Assembly (NCBI GenBank): GCA_043228905.1
Contig: JBHGNT010000002.1
Location: forward strand, 17,298,001-17,362,000
Source of the DNA: Azolla caroliniana
Lineage: Eukaryota; Polypodiophyta
DNA length: 64,000 nt
Reading direction: 5' to 3'
Position numbers and translations under genes: made by a program. Under the pieces are notes generated by a model that was given only the letters and a program-made list of their open reading frames with translations, did not search any database and was not told the DNA's origin. Positions 1 to 10,555 of this stretch are shown here, in pieces; position 1 is the first letter of the stretch; each line of letters begins with the position of its first letter.

Positions 1-1189
1 CTCACTTAATTAGAACAAGTCATAGGGCTATGGGTGGGTGAAGAACCTCATCCCACTTGATATCCAGGTCCTGCTTTCCGATGGCTTCACCAGGGTGAAC
101 CTGTTCAGTATTTGGGATGCCTGGTTGGTATAACCTCGAAAGTAGATGTGATCCATCCATGTCTGGAAAACAACAACTACAGTAACTTTATGGGTATTAT
201 GGAAATGTAGATGTAGTCGACTTTAAGATGCAACAAATCTTGGTCCTTCAGATGTACTGCTTGAGATATGGGAGACACTGCTGACAGTAGTCCGTGGGCA
301 GTATGATAATATGTATGGTTCTCCAAAAAATGTTCATAAGAGAAGGATAAAGTTTCTTCACTTATGGAGGAAGTTGCCCCTCTTTGTAGTGTTAGATCAA
401 GGGCCTGAATGGAACTATCGACTTCCATGGACCCTTTCTTGATTATCAATACATCATGGTAATGTACCATATCAAGTTTCAACACCCCTTTATAAGTTGT
501 TTTTGTATGTACAGGTTTTGGTGTACATACAATGTCATTTATTCTATGTTGTAAGCCTTTGGGCAAATAGCTTTAACTTGTAGCCTTTAGACATTTTTAA
601 TACAATTGACGAAAATCTTTAAAGGGAAAAAAAGGAAGATCGAGACTGATTAAGGATTGAATACGAAGGAATTCCCTCAAGGGGATACCAAGAAGAGGAT
701 TGAGAGCCACTTGGAGGAGTCAAGGAGGAGACCCAAGCCATAGAAGTGCTTGGGACTACTTTGTGAGCTTGATGGGACCCCCATAAAATACAGGCCTAAC
801 ACAAATGATCAAGTGATTTCTTTGTCGATGGTATATGATTCTCTCTCTTTTATTATTTATTTTATTTTATTAATGATGATTGGGCAAATACACCAATTGT
901 CTCATGGGCCAATTTTTGGCCTTAGAAGACTTTAATATATCCTTCTTTCTCTCTTTCTTCTCTGTAAAATTTTGTACTTTGGGGTGTTAAGGGCATATTA
1001 TTAAATTTCCCAAAATAAGAAGAGGTAAGGAAAAAGACCTCTTCTAAAACCGAGAGAAGAAACCATATCTTCCATGTCATCCAAGAAACCCAAAAGCAGC
1101 GAGGAAAATCCCTACACTTTTTATGCACAATCTGCGTGAATTTATTGTTATAACTTATAACTTATACTTATCTCTCGATTTATATACAT
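1..1189. other. Upstream intergenic DNA, no gene seen
   Basis: I find no convincing coding region here. The open frames are short and have no recognisable domain. The stretch holds one interspersed repeat (871-942, listed separately) and ends with an AT-rich TTTATATACAT just before the ATG of the PPR gene. Confidence 0.6.
871..942 (+). repeat. Interspersed repeat copy 1 (inverted partner at 35513-35592)
   Basis: About 70 bp, including the strings CCAATTGTCTCATGGGCCAA and TTAGAAGAC, recur in reverse orientation at 35513-35592. Both copies run into a pyrimidine simple repeat on the same side (CTTTCT-rich here, TTTC repeats in the other). A shared body plus a simple-sequence tail suggests the 3' end of a non-LTR element (LINE or SINE). 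No coding part is visible, so the class is unresolved. Confidence 0.55.
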
Positions 1190-3463
1190 ATGCCCTGCGT
1201 TGAGGATCTAGGTTTATATCTACTCAAGTACAGGTCAGAAAGGACACTGCATAGAGCTATGCTTCTTTATACCCACATGAGAGGAAACGGCTTAGATTCC
1301 CATCCACCCTTTGGCAATGGAATCCTTAGTATTTTTGTTGATCTTTGTACAAATGAAAGTATGAGCAATGCCCAACAAGTCTTTGATCTCCTGCTCTATA
1401 GAGACGGTTTCTCTTGGAATGCTCTCCTCTTAGGTTATATCAGAACAGGTCAGCATTCTACGGCCCTCTTCATATATGAGAAAATGCGAGAATCTGATCC
1501 ACTTCTTCTTGAAAAATCCTCTGTCCTTGCTTTGATTAAGGTATGTGCTCAACTTAAGAATCTTGAAAAAGGATGCCAAATTCATGATGAAAATTTGAAC
1601 AAATTCTTGGTTGGTAGTTCTTCTTTATTATGTGATTGCTTGATCCATATGTATTTGAGATGTAGGTCTGTAACCAAAGCTCAAGAGATGTTCGATACGT
1701 ATCCCATCCAAAATGTGGTCCTTTGGACCACATTGATGACATGCTATGTGGAATATGGACAAGGAGATAAAGCACTAACATGTTTCGAGCAAATGATACA
1801 TATGGGTATCTCACCGGATATAATTACATATCTTTGTGTTTTAAAAGCATGTGGTAGCATTCAGTCACTTACCCACGGAGAAGGAATATACGCTCAAATC
1901 ATCGTTAAAGGGTTTGAATCTGATCTTGCTGTTGGAAGTACCTTGATTGATATGTATGTGAAATGTGGCTTGATAGAAATAGCAAGAGTGGTGTTGATTC
2001 AGCTTCCCATTCGTAACGTGGTAGCATGGAATGCTTTGATTTCAGGGTTCGTAGATCATGGAAGCTATGAAGAAGCATTATGGCTTTCAAAATACATGCA
2101 ATCTGAGGGTATCCCTCCCGACGATGTCACATTTGTTTCTATTTTGAAAGCTTGTGGTTCAATAGGAGATAAAGACAGATGCCTTCGTATACACACTGAG
2201 GTTGTGAATAAAGGATTCGATAAAGGATGCCATCAGGTTTGCAACACCTTGATTGACCTGTATGTTAAAAGAGGCTTATTTGAAGAAGCACAGAAAGTGT
2301 TTGATGGCGTTCAAGTCCGTACAATCGTCTCATGGAATGCTCTCATTTCCGGTTATTCTGACCCTACACAAGTTGATGTAATGCTGGATTTCTTTGACCA
2401 ATCAGAAAAAGAAGGATTTTCTCCTAATATCATTACATTTATCACTGTTTTGAAGGCTTGTGCAAGCACAGGAGTTACTACGAGTGAGTGCCGTAAAATA
2501 CATATTAAAATCTCTAAAAAAGGTTTGGAAACGGACCTCATGGTTAGAAGCACCTTGATCGATACTTATGTGAAGTATGGACTTTTCGATGATGCACGGA
2601 GTGTTTTTGTCAGCAATATACAACAAAATGCAGTTTCATGGAACGCATTGATATCTGGCTACGACGAACATGGATGCAGTGAAGAGGCATTGAAATGGTT
2701 TGATCAGATGCAAGCTGAGGAAGTCGCTCCACATGCTGCCACATTTGTTTGTACCATTAAAGCTTGTGGAAACATAGGATCGATAAACAAAGGCCAAGAG
2801 ATACACTCTGAGGTTATAGCTAGAGGATATGAAGAAGAGACTTTCATTGGGAATACATTGGTTGACATGTATACTAAATGTGGTAGCCTTGCAGAAGCCT
2901 GCATAATTTTTAACAACCTTCAAGTTCAAGATGAAGTCTCTTGGAATGCAATGATCACAGGGTATGCTCAGGTTGGAGAAAATGAAAAGGTTTTTCAAAC
3001 TTTCGAGAGAATGACTAGGAATTGTATGAAACCAAATTCCATAACATTTCTCACAATTCTAAATGCATGCAGCCATGCAGGGGAACTGGATAGGGGATGG
3101 AGGTGCTTTGAAGTTATGATTAAGAACTTTGGTGTTTTTCCATATGTTGAACATTATACTTGTATGGTTGACCTTCTTGGGAGGTCAGGTCATGTAGAAG
3201 AGGCACTATTGTGGATGAACATGTTGCCTATTCATCCGAGCCTTGTGTTATGGCATGCAGTACTAGGAGCGTCCCGCAAGTGGTGTGACGTAGACATCGG
3301 AAGACATGCATTTGAACATGCCATCCAACTAGATAAAGGAGATGCTGGTGCCTATATATGTATGTTCAACATCTATGTAGATGGTCACATGCATGAAGAA
3401 GCGGAAAAGATTGAAAAACTGAGAGTACAAAACCATGCATTGACAAAAAAATGTGCTTTATAA
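1190..3463 (+). CDS. PLS-class pentatricopeptide repeat protein, E-type end, no DYW
   Basis: A 757-residue, single-exon protein made almost entirely of PPR motifs. From about residue 70 to 650 it repeats the P-L-S triplet pattern: P motifs like VVxWNALISG, L motifs like TFxxxLKACGS, and S motifs like LIDMYVKCG. I count about 18 motifs. The C-terminus has an E1-like block (about 655-690, LVLWHAVLGASRKW) and part of a second helical block, then stops at TKKCAL with no DYW deaminase. Plant PLS proteins bind organellar RNA one base per motif and specify C-to-U (in ferns also U-to-C) editing sites. E-type members recruit a deaminase in trans. I see no clear transit peptide. A TATA-like TTTATATACAT lies directly before this ATG, so translation may start at a later Met (about residue 24). 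The RNA target is unknown. Confidence 0.9.
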   Translation: MPCVEDLGLYLLKYRSERTLHRAMLLYTHMRGNGLDSHPPFGNGILSIFVDLCTNESMSNAQQVFDLLLYRDGFSWNALLLGYIRTGQHSTALFIYEKMRESDPLLLEKSSVLALIKVCAQLKNLEKGCQIHDENLNKFLVGSSSLLCDCLIHMYLRCRSVTKAQEMFDTYPIQNVVLWTTLMTCYVEYGQGDKALTCFEQMIHMGISPDIITYLCVLKACGSIQSLTHGEGIYAQIIVKGFESDLAVGSTLIDMYVKCGLIEIARVVLIQLPIRNVVAWNALISGFVDHGSYEEALWLSKYMQSEGIPPDDVTFVSILKACGSIGDKDRCLRIHTEVVNKGFDKGCHQVCNTLIDLYVKRGLFEEAQKVFDGVQVRTIVSWNALISGYSDPTQVDVMLDFFDQSEKEGFSPNIITFITVLKACASTGVTTSECRKIHIKISKKGLETDLMVRSTLIDTYVKYGLFDDARSVFVSNIQQNAVSWNALISGYDEHGCSEEALKWFDQMQAEEVAPHAATFVCTIKACGNIGSINKGQEIHSEVIARGYEEETFIGNTLVDMYTKCGSLAEACIIFNNLQVQDEVSWNAMITGYAQVGENEKVFQTFERMTRNCMKPNSITFLTILNACSHAGELDRGWRCFEVMIKNFGVFPYVEHYTCMVDLLGRSGHVEEALLWMNMLPIHPSLVLWHAVLGASRKWCDVDIGRHAFEHAIQLDKGDAGAYICMFNIYVDGHMHEEAEKIEKLRVQNHALTKKCAL

Positions 3464-4686
3464 GTCTGTACCATCGATACATTGAAAAAAATAGCTCGTT
3501 AGGAAAACGTAAATGCCAATTGAGAGTATTGTATATGGCCTCTTAGGACTATAAAAATATTGTATATTTCGTTGCCATGGTTTGACAAGAAAACTAAGCT
3601 GTCTTGCTACATGAAAGATGTGAATGAAGGTGAAGCATACATTGGCAATCCTTTTGAGCGGAAGTGGTGCGTAAATTTTATTCTTGGCTCAAAGATTCTT
3701 GAGAAATTTCATGATTTAATATGAAAGATTGTGGAAGATACACTGATGATCACTAAAGTGGAAGTGTGATATATGCATAAATTTTACACTTGTCCCAAAG
3801 ATCTGAAACATTGCATGATTCAATTACTGTGTTACGCTTTGTCTCAAAGGTCTGAAACATTACATGATTCAATTACTGTGTATTTCCCCTACCCCAACAA
3901 AGATCATGGAGACTGACAGAAATGCAAGTAGTTTCCATGGTAAACTTTGTCATGAAACGAGTGCTCAAACAAACATGTAACCTGAAATTATGTGATGCGG
4001 AAGATTTTACAACGGTATAATATAAGGAGATTTTTGTGAATATTGCTGAAATATGCTTTGAATTACAAGAGGTTGCATGCATGCCTTCCCATCTTTGTTA
4101 TTGAAAACGAAACTATATTTTCCAAGCATGATGTTTCTACTTAAGGCCTCCAGCATTTCAGATACAACATTGAGATGAAAAAAAACTAAATGCTCTTGCG
4201 TTTGTAGTATATCTCTACTTGTTATTGTGGTCTTATATCCAAGTTCCATGTTAATGGAGTGTCATATCAAAAGAGCTCTCTCAAAAAACATGGCTTCTTA
4301 TTATGAAAATCTAGGCCATAGTCTAGATGCATCTTATGTGAAGAATGTTGTTTGATCAATGTAGGTTATATCTTGAAACATTTGAGATAAACGAAAAAAG
4401 AAAGATACTTGAGTGATGTCAATGTAGGCTAGCTTTTAAAAGCATTGAGATGAAAGAGTATAAAGGTTCATAATTTACCTTCTCCCACTCCCAAGGGATT
4501 GAATTTGAGATGGAAGGAAAATAAACTTGTTGTAATGCTACTATCTACATCATCCTTTCCTAGCACCAAATCTTGTACAACTTGGTGCCCCACTTTACCA
4601 CGCTATGTTACAAACTATAACAATTCTGAAGGAAACCTGTAGTTGGGTTCTCTTGATTGTTGGTTTTGTTACTTTTTGAGCAATCC
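3464..4686. other. Intergenic DNA between PPR and AP2/ERF genes
   Basis: AT-rich spacer between the convergent ends of the two genes. It probably holds both 3' untranslated regions. I see no ORF with a recognisable domain. It contains a short tandem duplication at 3790-3887. Confidence 0.6.
3790..3887. repeat. Two-copy direct repeat, unit about 49 bp
   Basis: The segment beginning TTGTCCCAAAGATCTGAAAC at 3790 recurs with a few substitutions from 3839. Both copies contain ATGATTCAATTACTGTGT. This is a local tandem duplication in non-coding DNA with no evident function. Confidence 0.8.
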
Positions 4687-6144
4687 TCAACAGTCCTTCA
4701 AGGGAGGATGATTATGATTAAAACACTCTCCCACAACCACCCTTCCTAATTCATCAAGAGGATTTGGAGGCAGGATAATGTCCCATATGGCATCCATGTC
4801 TATACTAGGTACACTGCTTAAAGGTTTCTTGACACAAGGTTCCCATGTAAAGCCCATAAGATCATCAACTAAACCACCACTTCCTTGCAACGGTAATGAT
4901 GATCCTGTGGATCCGATATCCTCCTCGGGTGATAAAGAACGAAAAGAAGACATATCTGCATCAACGACATGATTGATATGCTGAAAGGAGTGGATAAGTG
5001 AACTGGATTCGTCTTCTTCCTCTTCTTTTTTATTACTGATGGATACTCGCACAAATTCCCTATCCATGCTAGGATTGCTGTTGTAACTTGTATTCAATTT
5101 TTGCTGTGGATACACATCTCCATTGTACCTATCCGTGCTAGGATTACTGTTGTAACTTGTATTCAATTTTTGCTGTGGGTACGCATCTTCATTGTATTTG
5201 GTGGTACATGAGGATTTCACGTCCTCATTCTCGTAGGATGATTTCACCTCAGTCTCAAGGTGCACATTTGGTTTTTGTCCTTTCGCTGCTTGCTCGGCAA
5301 TGATTGCCTCTAGTTTGGCATCTAGGTTGCATATCATCGCCTCAGTTAATATGATCCCATTCAAAGGGACAGCTGAGTGTTGCAAAGATGAAGGGAAATT
5401 GAGGCGAGCGCGATCGCCTCGCAATTTGTAAGCAGCCCGATCGTAAGCGAGGGCTGCTTCTTCGGCTGTATCGAAGGTTCCTAGCCACACCCGTGTTCGA
5501 TTCCGAGGGAGCCTTATCTCCGCAACCCACTTGCCCCAATGCCGTTGTCTAACTCCCCGGAATAGCTTCGAGGGTTTCTTTTCGGCCACTTGCTTCATCG
5601 ATGTCATGGGTTTAGGGCGAAGCTCTAGGAATGAATGATGTGGATGTGGGATGTCATGCATATTGATAGAAGCTTGAGGATGGGGATGTGGATGAGGTGT
5701 TGAGTAATGGTCTCTGTGTGTGGTTGAGATAGGTGTCCATGTGGGAAGCAATAATGGATGGAATTGTGGCGAGATCTGAGGATGCATATTTGTTGTACGA
5801 TGATGATGTTGCTTCTGCTGTTGATGATAAGACCAGAAACTATCAGAACTCCAACTCGAAGAAGAAGAAGAAGAATCAGTATGAGGAAGCATATTCGTTG
5901 TATGATGTGGTTGATGATGATGATGATATGATGAGAAACCATCGGAACTCCAACTAGAAGAAGAAGAGTCAGGGCTTTCTGGGAGATGCGAGTTTATGGT
6001 ACAACTAGTGATAGACGAGTTTCCAACAGTATGGCCGCGGATTGCTTGAGAGAGCTCATCCATCACCATGGATGATTCTTCAAGGAATGGCCATTTGGAA
6101 GAAGGTGGAGGAGATGCAGAGATATGTGCACATTGAGCCATCAT
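4687..6144 (-). CDS. AP2/ERF transcription factor, DREB A-6 (RAP2.4-like)
   Basis: A 485-residue protein with one AP2 domain at about residues 193-251, starting [20 protein letters not shown] and ending ARLNFP. The WVAEIR sequence has Val at the position typical of DREB rather than ERF proteins. The flanking sequence ([18 protein letters not shown], then [14 protein letters not shown]) matches RAP2.4/A-6 proteins, which bind DRE/GCC elements and act in drought, salt and light responses. The N-terminus is Ser- and His-rich with an imperfect duplication of a [14 protein letters not shown] block (about residues 60-120). After the AP2 domain, a [15 protein letters not shown] block occurs twice in tandem (about 320-365). 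An acidic C-terminal region may activate transcription. No intron is visible, as is common for this clade. The ATG chosen gives MMAQC and sits below a GAA-rich leader. Confidence 0.92.
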   Translation of the reverse strand: MMAQCAHISASPPPSSKWPFLEESSMVMDELSQAIRGHTVGNSSITSCTINSHLPESPDSSSSSWSSDGFSSYHHHHQPHHTTNMLPHTDSSSSSSSWSSDSFWSYHQQQKQHHHRTTNMHPQISPQFHPLLLPTWTPISTTHRDHYSTPHPHPHPQASINMHDIPHPHHSFLELRPKPMTSMKQVAEKKPSKLFRGVRQRHWGKWVAEIRLPRNRTRVWLGTFDTAEEAALAYDRAAYKLRGDRARLNFPSSLQHSAVPLNGIILTEAMICNLDAKLEAIIAEQAAKGQKPNVHLETEVKSSYENEDVKSSCTTKYNEDAYPQQKLNTSYNSNPSTDRYNGDVYPQQKLNTSYNSNPSMDREFVRVSISNKKEEEEDESSSLIHSFQHINHVVDADMSSFRSLSPEEDIGSTGSSLPLQGSGGLVDDLMGFTWEPCVKKPLSSVPSIDMDAIWDIILPPNPLDELGRVVVGECFNHNHPPLKDC

Positions 6145-6292
6145 TGGGGAGATAGGGGAAGCTGAAGAAGAAGAAAGAAAGAAACACAGAGGAATTTGGA
6201 AGAACAGAGGAAATAATAATAATAATAAGAAGAATAGAAGAAGGAGGAGGAGGAGATGACGATGATGAAGAAAAAAATGACAGAGTCGCAGA

Positions 6293-6401
6293 AATTATAA
6301 GAGGGGAGAAAGGAGGAGCTGAGTAACAGGGGCTTGACACGTGGCGATGGCTATGTCCTCTAGCGACCGGCAGCTGCCGGTAGCCACCCCAGGACACGCG
6401 T
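6293..6401 (-). promoter_or_regulatory. AP2/ERF promoter: ABRE, CE3-like element, palindrome, TATA-like box
   Basis: Read on the gene strand from upstream to downstream: ACGCGTGTCC (6392-6401), matching the CE3 coupling-element core; a perfect 16-bp palindrome centred on CAGCTG (6366-6381); GCCACGTGTC (6336-6345), a strong ABRE/G-box; and CTTATAATT (about 6293-6301) as a possible TATA box about 150 bp before the ATG. CE3 next to an ABRE is the known abscisic-acid response module of cereal HVA1-type promoters, and A-6 DREB genes are often ABA-responsive. Function here is inferred from sequence alone. Confidence 0.5.
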
Positions 6402-9400
6402 CCTTACGCGAGACCTAAATTAATTAAAACAAATCAAATGGAAATTAAGGCCTGAAAAAAAAAAAAACAATACCAAAGACAAAAAAACAAAACCTATTTT
6501 ACTTCGTTTGAGGCTGAGCACGAAAACACACACACACACTCGTCTTTCATCATATTTTTAAATCCTACTCTCTCTCTCTTTCTCTCTTGCTTTCTTATTA
6601 CATCTCTAACGCTCTCTCTCTCTCACATTACATTCAAATAGAATTACCCTTGCCAGAGTGTGCTTTCGTGGGGATTCGTCCAACGTGTAATCGGCACCAC
6701 GTCACTCCTCACTTAACCATTTTTCCCCGAATTCCTTACTGGTGAGATGCATTCCTCACCTCTCCCCTTGAGACACCTCTTTCATCCCCACCCAACCACC
6801 CACCAATCCCAAGCCAAGCCAAAGAACGTAGGAAAAGCTTATTCTATTCGAGTGAAGCATGTTTACCTGCCTTTCCCGAGCTTTTCTAACACCCGAGCTA
6901 CAAGATGAGGATGACTATCATTGAGCCTTTTTTTTAAAAGGCATGGGACAAGCACTTCACGAAAATAATAATGCACATGGTATAAAACAAAAGAATAAAG
7001 AGATGGATGGCCTAAGCTCAGTTTTTCTTTGGTATGGAAGAAGACAAAAGGTTTGAGAGTGAGGTATGGCATCATATGTGAAGGCATCATAACATTGAGA
7101 ATCTTGTGTGTTCAAAAGATTGTGTTGCAGCACGGAAACGACCCTAAGATTGTGTTGCAAAAGAAACAGCAACAAAGATATTTTTTTGGATGGTTGATAT
7201 CTATCCCAGTGTCTTCAATTCTTTGCGGTTCAAAAAGTTCATACTTTGAAATGACTACAGGACAAATTATGAATATATGAGACCTTCCTTGTTTATTGCA
7301 TCCCTTTTATAAAAACCTCATCATTAACAAGGAAATTTATACTCATTGAGACCTTTAACGTGGAAATTGCATGCTCTTACTACAAACCTCGTCATAAATA
7401 GGCTCATTGCATCATAACAATTTAAGAAATGTACCCTGGCAAAGCCTTTTGTGCCCAAGTTTGACCATGACCATGAAATGTTTACATCTATAGCTAGACT
7501 CATACACGTTTGTTCAATAATAACAATGGGTATAACAAAAACAATGATATTTGTGTCATGTGTTAAACTTATAATTGTGGTGAAAGGGTTTTTTATTGTT
7601 AGATACTTTGAAACTTAAGACTTTATTTCTTGTAAATGTTTACATTGTAAAGTTCAAAGGTCCATGGTTAAGCACACCACTTTGTCAAGATAGGGAAAAC
7701 CTAAAAACCCTCTTGATGGAATCAAAATTTTGTTTTAAAGTGATTACGATGGATCCATGAACATGTACTTGCACACTCGCTACTATTATTGAATGAAGAG
7801 GAAGAGCATCCTAAAATCAAACGAAATCTTAAATCCCCAGGGATACAATACAAACCCTAAAAACTTTATCTAGATGTGAACGAGTGGCAATGTTTCTCCA
7901 ACATTACAATGTGTATAAACACTGGCAACCAACCATAATTGAGACTCTGTTCTCAAGTGTAGAAGACAATGCAAACATAAAGGGGTGTCTCGGCTCCACC
8001 AATCACACACAAAAACTAATGTGGGAGCATCACTTTGTTGAAGGGGTGCATGTGCAATAAAGCTCACATTATTGGAACATCTATGTTTTCTACAAGGAAG
8101 GCCTTGTCTTAAAGGGTGAAGTACAAGAACTAGTACAAAAGGTGATACTATGTATTGAAATCTTGAAATTTTCATGTTTTAATGGCACCCGAGCTTAAAT
8201 TTCATGCACCGTTTGATATGAGGATTTGTGTTTAGGTTATGGTATTCTATGAGCTTATTTATTGTTTCATTCGTTCGTCACATTTGAGCTTGATTCTTCA
8301 AGTTGCTAATTCTCCTTGTTACCTAAGCCTTTTTATCCAGCTCAAAAAGTTTCTTGCAATTGCCTAACGTCGTAAAAATCCATGAATTTCTCAATGGCAT
8401 GCTGTAAAGTATTCCATATGCTTCTTGAGAAATATTGAATGTCATATGTGATCAAATATTTAACTATATGTGGTCTACTATTATACACATCCATCCACTC
8501 GTAAGTTTCCATCCATCCTAAAGTGTGTGCCCACTATCCATATTTAATATAATTGACTCTAGAGAGAGAGAGAGGGAAGGAGGGAGAGGGAGGGAGGGAG
8601 GGAGAGCATGTGCTTGTGTGTATTGAAATATATCAACATTGCTCTTGTTCGATTGTTTTATGCAAGAGTTTTGTCAGCTTCATTGGTTTGTCTACTCTCA
8701 TCCCCGCTTTTCGATCACATCTACTCTATTGTTGTTATAATGTAAGGCATCTCCTATTTTGGATGGACTCATTTTCTTGTGGCATCGCACCTTGCCATAA
8801 CTTAACATAAATGCACTACAACCCCTGTAATTCGTGATGAATCACATGAGAGTGGAGTGATTTTCAGCATTTTGTTTTAATATATATTCCAACGTTTTTG
8901 AGACATTTCCTTCCATGCGTAAAAATGTGACAATTTCAATGTTGTAAAACCATTTTTAGATAGACACATTGCCTTTGTAAACCTACAAACTGCTAATGTA
9001 ATAAAAAGTTTTGCTTGAGAGAAAAAATATAACACTAATTGTCAAATCATTCTTGATTGATCTGCAACATCATGAAATTGCAAAAGATCACCTATTAGGG
9101 TGGACATCTTTCCATTAGGCTTCAAGTGAAACCAATAAGACTTAACTATGAGTTGAATGTGTCAAAATAATAGATTGCCATGCTACGAAGAAGTAAACCA
9201 ATGCGTTGGAATCCTTGACCACTTAGAATACAACACATCAATACTTATTCGATTTTTTACAAGGGTTCAAGAGTAACTTCATACACACTAGAAGCCTACA
9301 AACCTTTGCTAAATGCATTGAGTAGAATATGCCTTGCCTAGGCAAACATCCAAACCTCTTTCGTGCTACAAGAAAACAACATTGAAAAAGAAATAAAAGA

Positions 9401-10335
9401 CTTTTCTCTTCCATGAAACTAGCGTCTTCCCTATGCATGAAGGGCCCTTTCTAGGTTTGGGGTTACTATGAGTCCTTTGACTACATACCCGGACAAAACT
9501 GGGAAAACATGCATTACATTACCTTGTTTTTATAGATAAAGTAATCAATTGACTATCTAATGCAACAAAGACTATAATAATTAGAACTTAGAAATATAAG
9601 GTACTAGTATGAAAACTAAAACGTAGACACGTTCATGTGGATCCAAAAAGATTAGGAGGAAAACAATATGAAGATGACACCTAGGTATGCGAAAAATGGA
9701 ATCTTACAACAATGTGTGGTCCTTCAAACATATATTTACCATTTATTGTTAGACTTTTAAACACACTCTATGGGGATATATAATTATATCAATAAGAACA
9801 ATGTTGCATTAGTCACCATAAAGAACACACATTGTAATTTTAATAAATTGTGATTACAATAAAGTACCTATGAGGGATCAAAGCATAAGTAATTTGTAGA
9901 GATATAGGAAGTGATAAGGATGCATGATGTGGCAAACCAAACTGTTAGGTTTTTTCCAAAGCCTATCTTTCTCTTTACTCATACAAGTATTGAATCATGG
10001 ATGAACATGTTCGACTGAACCACGATGGTAGTAAATAAGAAGGTACAATCAAGTGATTCCATGTGATGAGCTCATAAGGATTTGCCCAATCTCTAACCGT
10101 AATGACAAGACATTTGTAACGATCATTGTCAACCATGACTAGGTGGAATCATTAGACAAGGTGGAATCATCAATCTATTTAAGGAATGTTTTCTTTCGCG
10201 CCCATTTTCACAAAGAAAGGGTTGTTAGATGAAGTATTTTGAATATTCAATAATAAATTATAGAATAATCTAGATTAGGTCATCAAGCATGCATCTAATG
10301 TTTAGAGCCTTGTAATATTATAGGTAAAAATAAAA
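6402..10335. other. AT-rich intergenic DNA without recognisable genes
   Basis: About 3.9 kb between the AP2 promoter and the first retrotransposon. There are CT-rich microsatellites around 6565-6625 and a GA/GGGA-rich tract at about 8558-8606. The remaining frames are short and carry no family signature. Some of it may be old, unrecognisable repeat DNA. Confidence 0.6.
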
Positions 10336-10345
10336 TATATTGTGG

Positions 10346-10545
10346 TGTCCCTTTCATGCCAATGCATGCCTCTTAACACACCACCCTTTTAGCACACCAC
10401 CGGTTTTAGCCCACCCTTTCAGCACACCCTTTTGGGCCGGCCTAGCTACATGTGTCCCAAAAGGGTGTGCTAAAAGGGTGGGCTAAACCCGGTGGTGTGC
10501 TAAAAGGGTGGTGTGTTAAAGGCATGCACTTGCTTGAAAGGGACA
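10346..10545. repeat. 200-bp imperfect inverted repeat (foldback), third copy at 31485-31573
   Basis: Arm 1 (10346-10436) and arm 2 (10453-10545) are reverse complements apart from a few changes and are separated by about 16 bp. Both contain the CCCAAAAGGGTGTGCT theme. A third copy (31485-31573) has the orientation of arm 2. Arms 2 and 3 flank gypsy A as short direct repeats and could be its LTRs (TGTCCC...GGGACA). Arm 1 and copy 3, however, share the outer flank CCACAATAT, which fits a foldback element or terminal inverted repeat instead. I cannot decide between these. Confidence 0.75.
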
Positions 10546-10555
10546 CCACCTGCCG

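Noticed and set aside
177-566. Minus-strand 129-codon ORF upstream of the PPR gene
   Set aside because: No recognisable motif, ordinary AT-rich composition, no promoter or neighbour support. Most likely chance.
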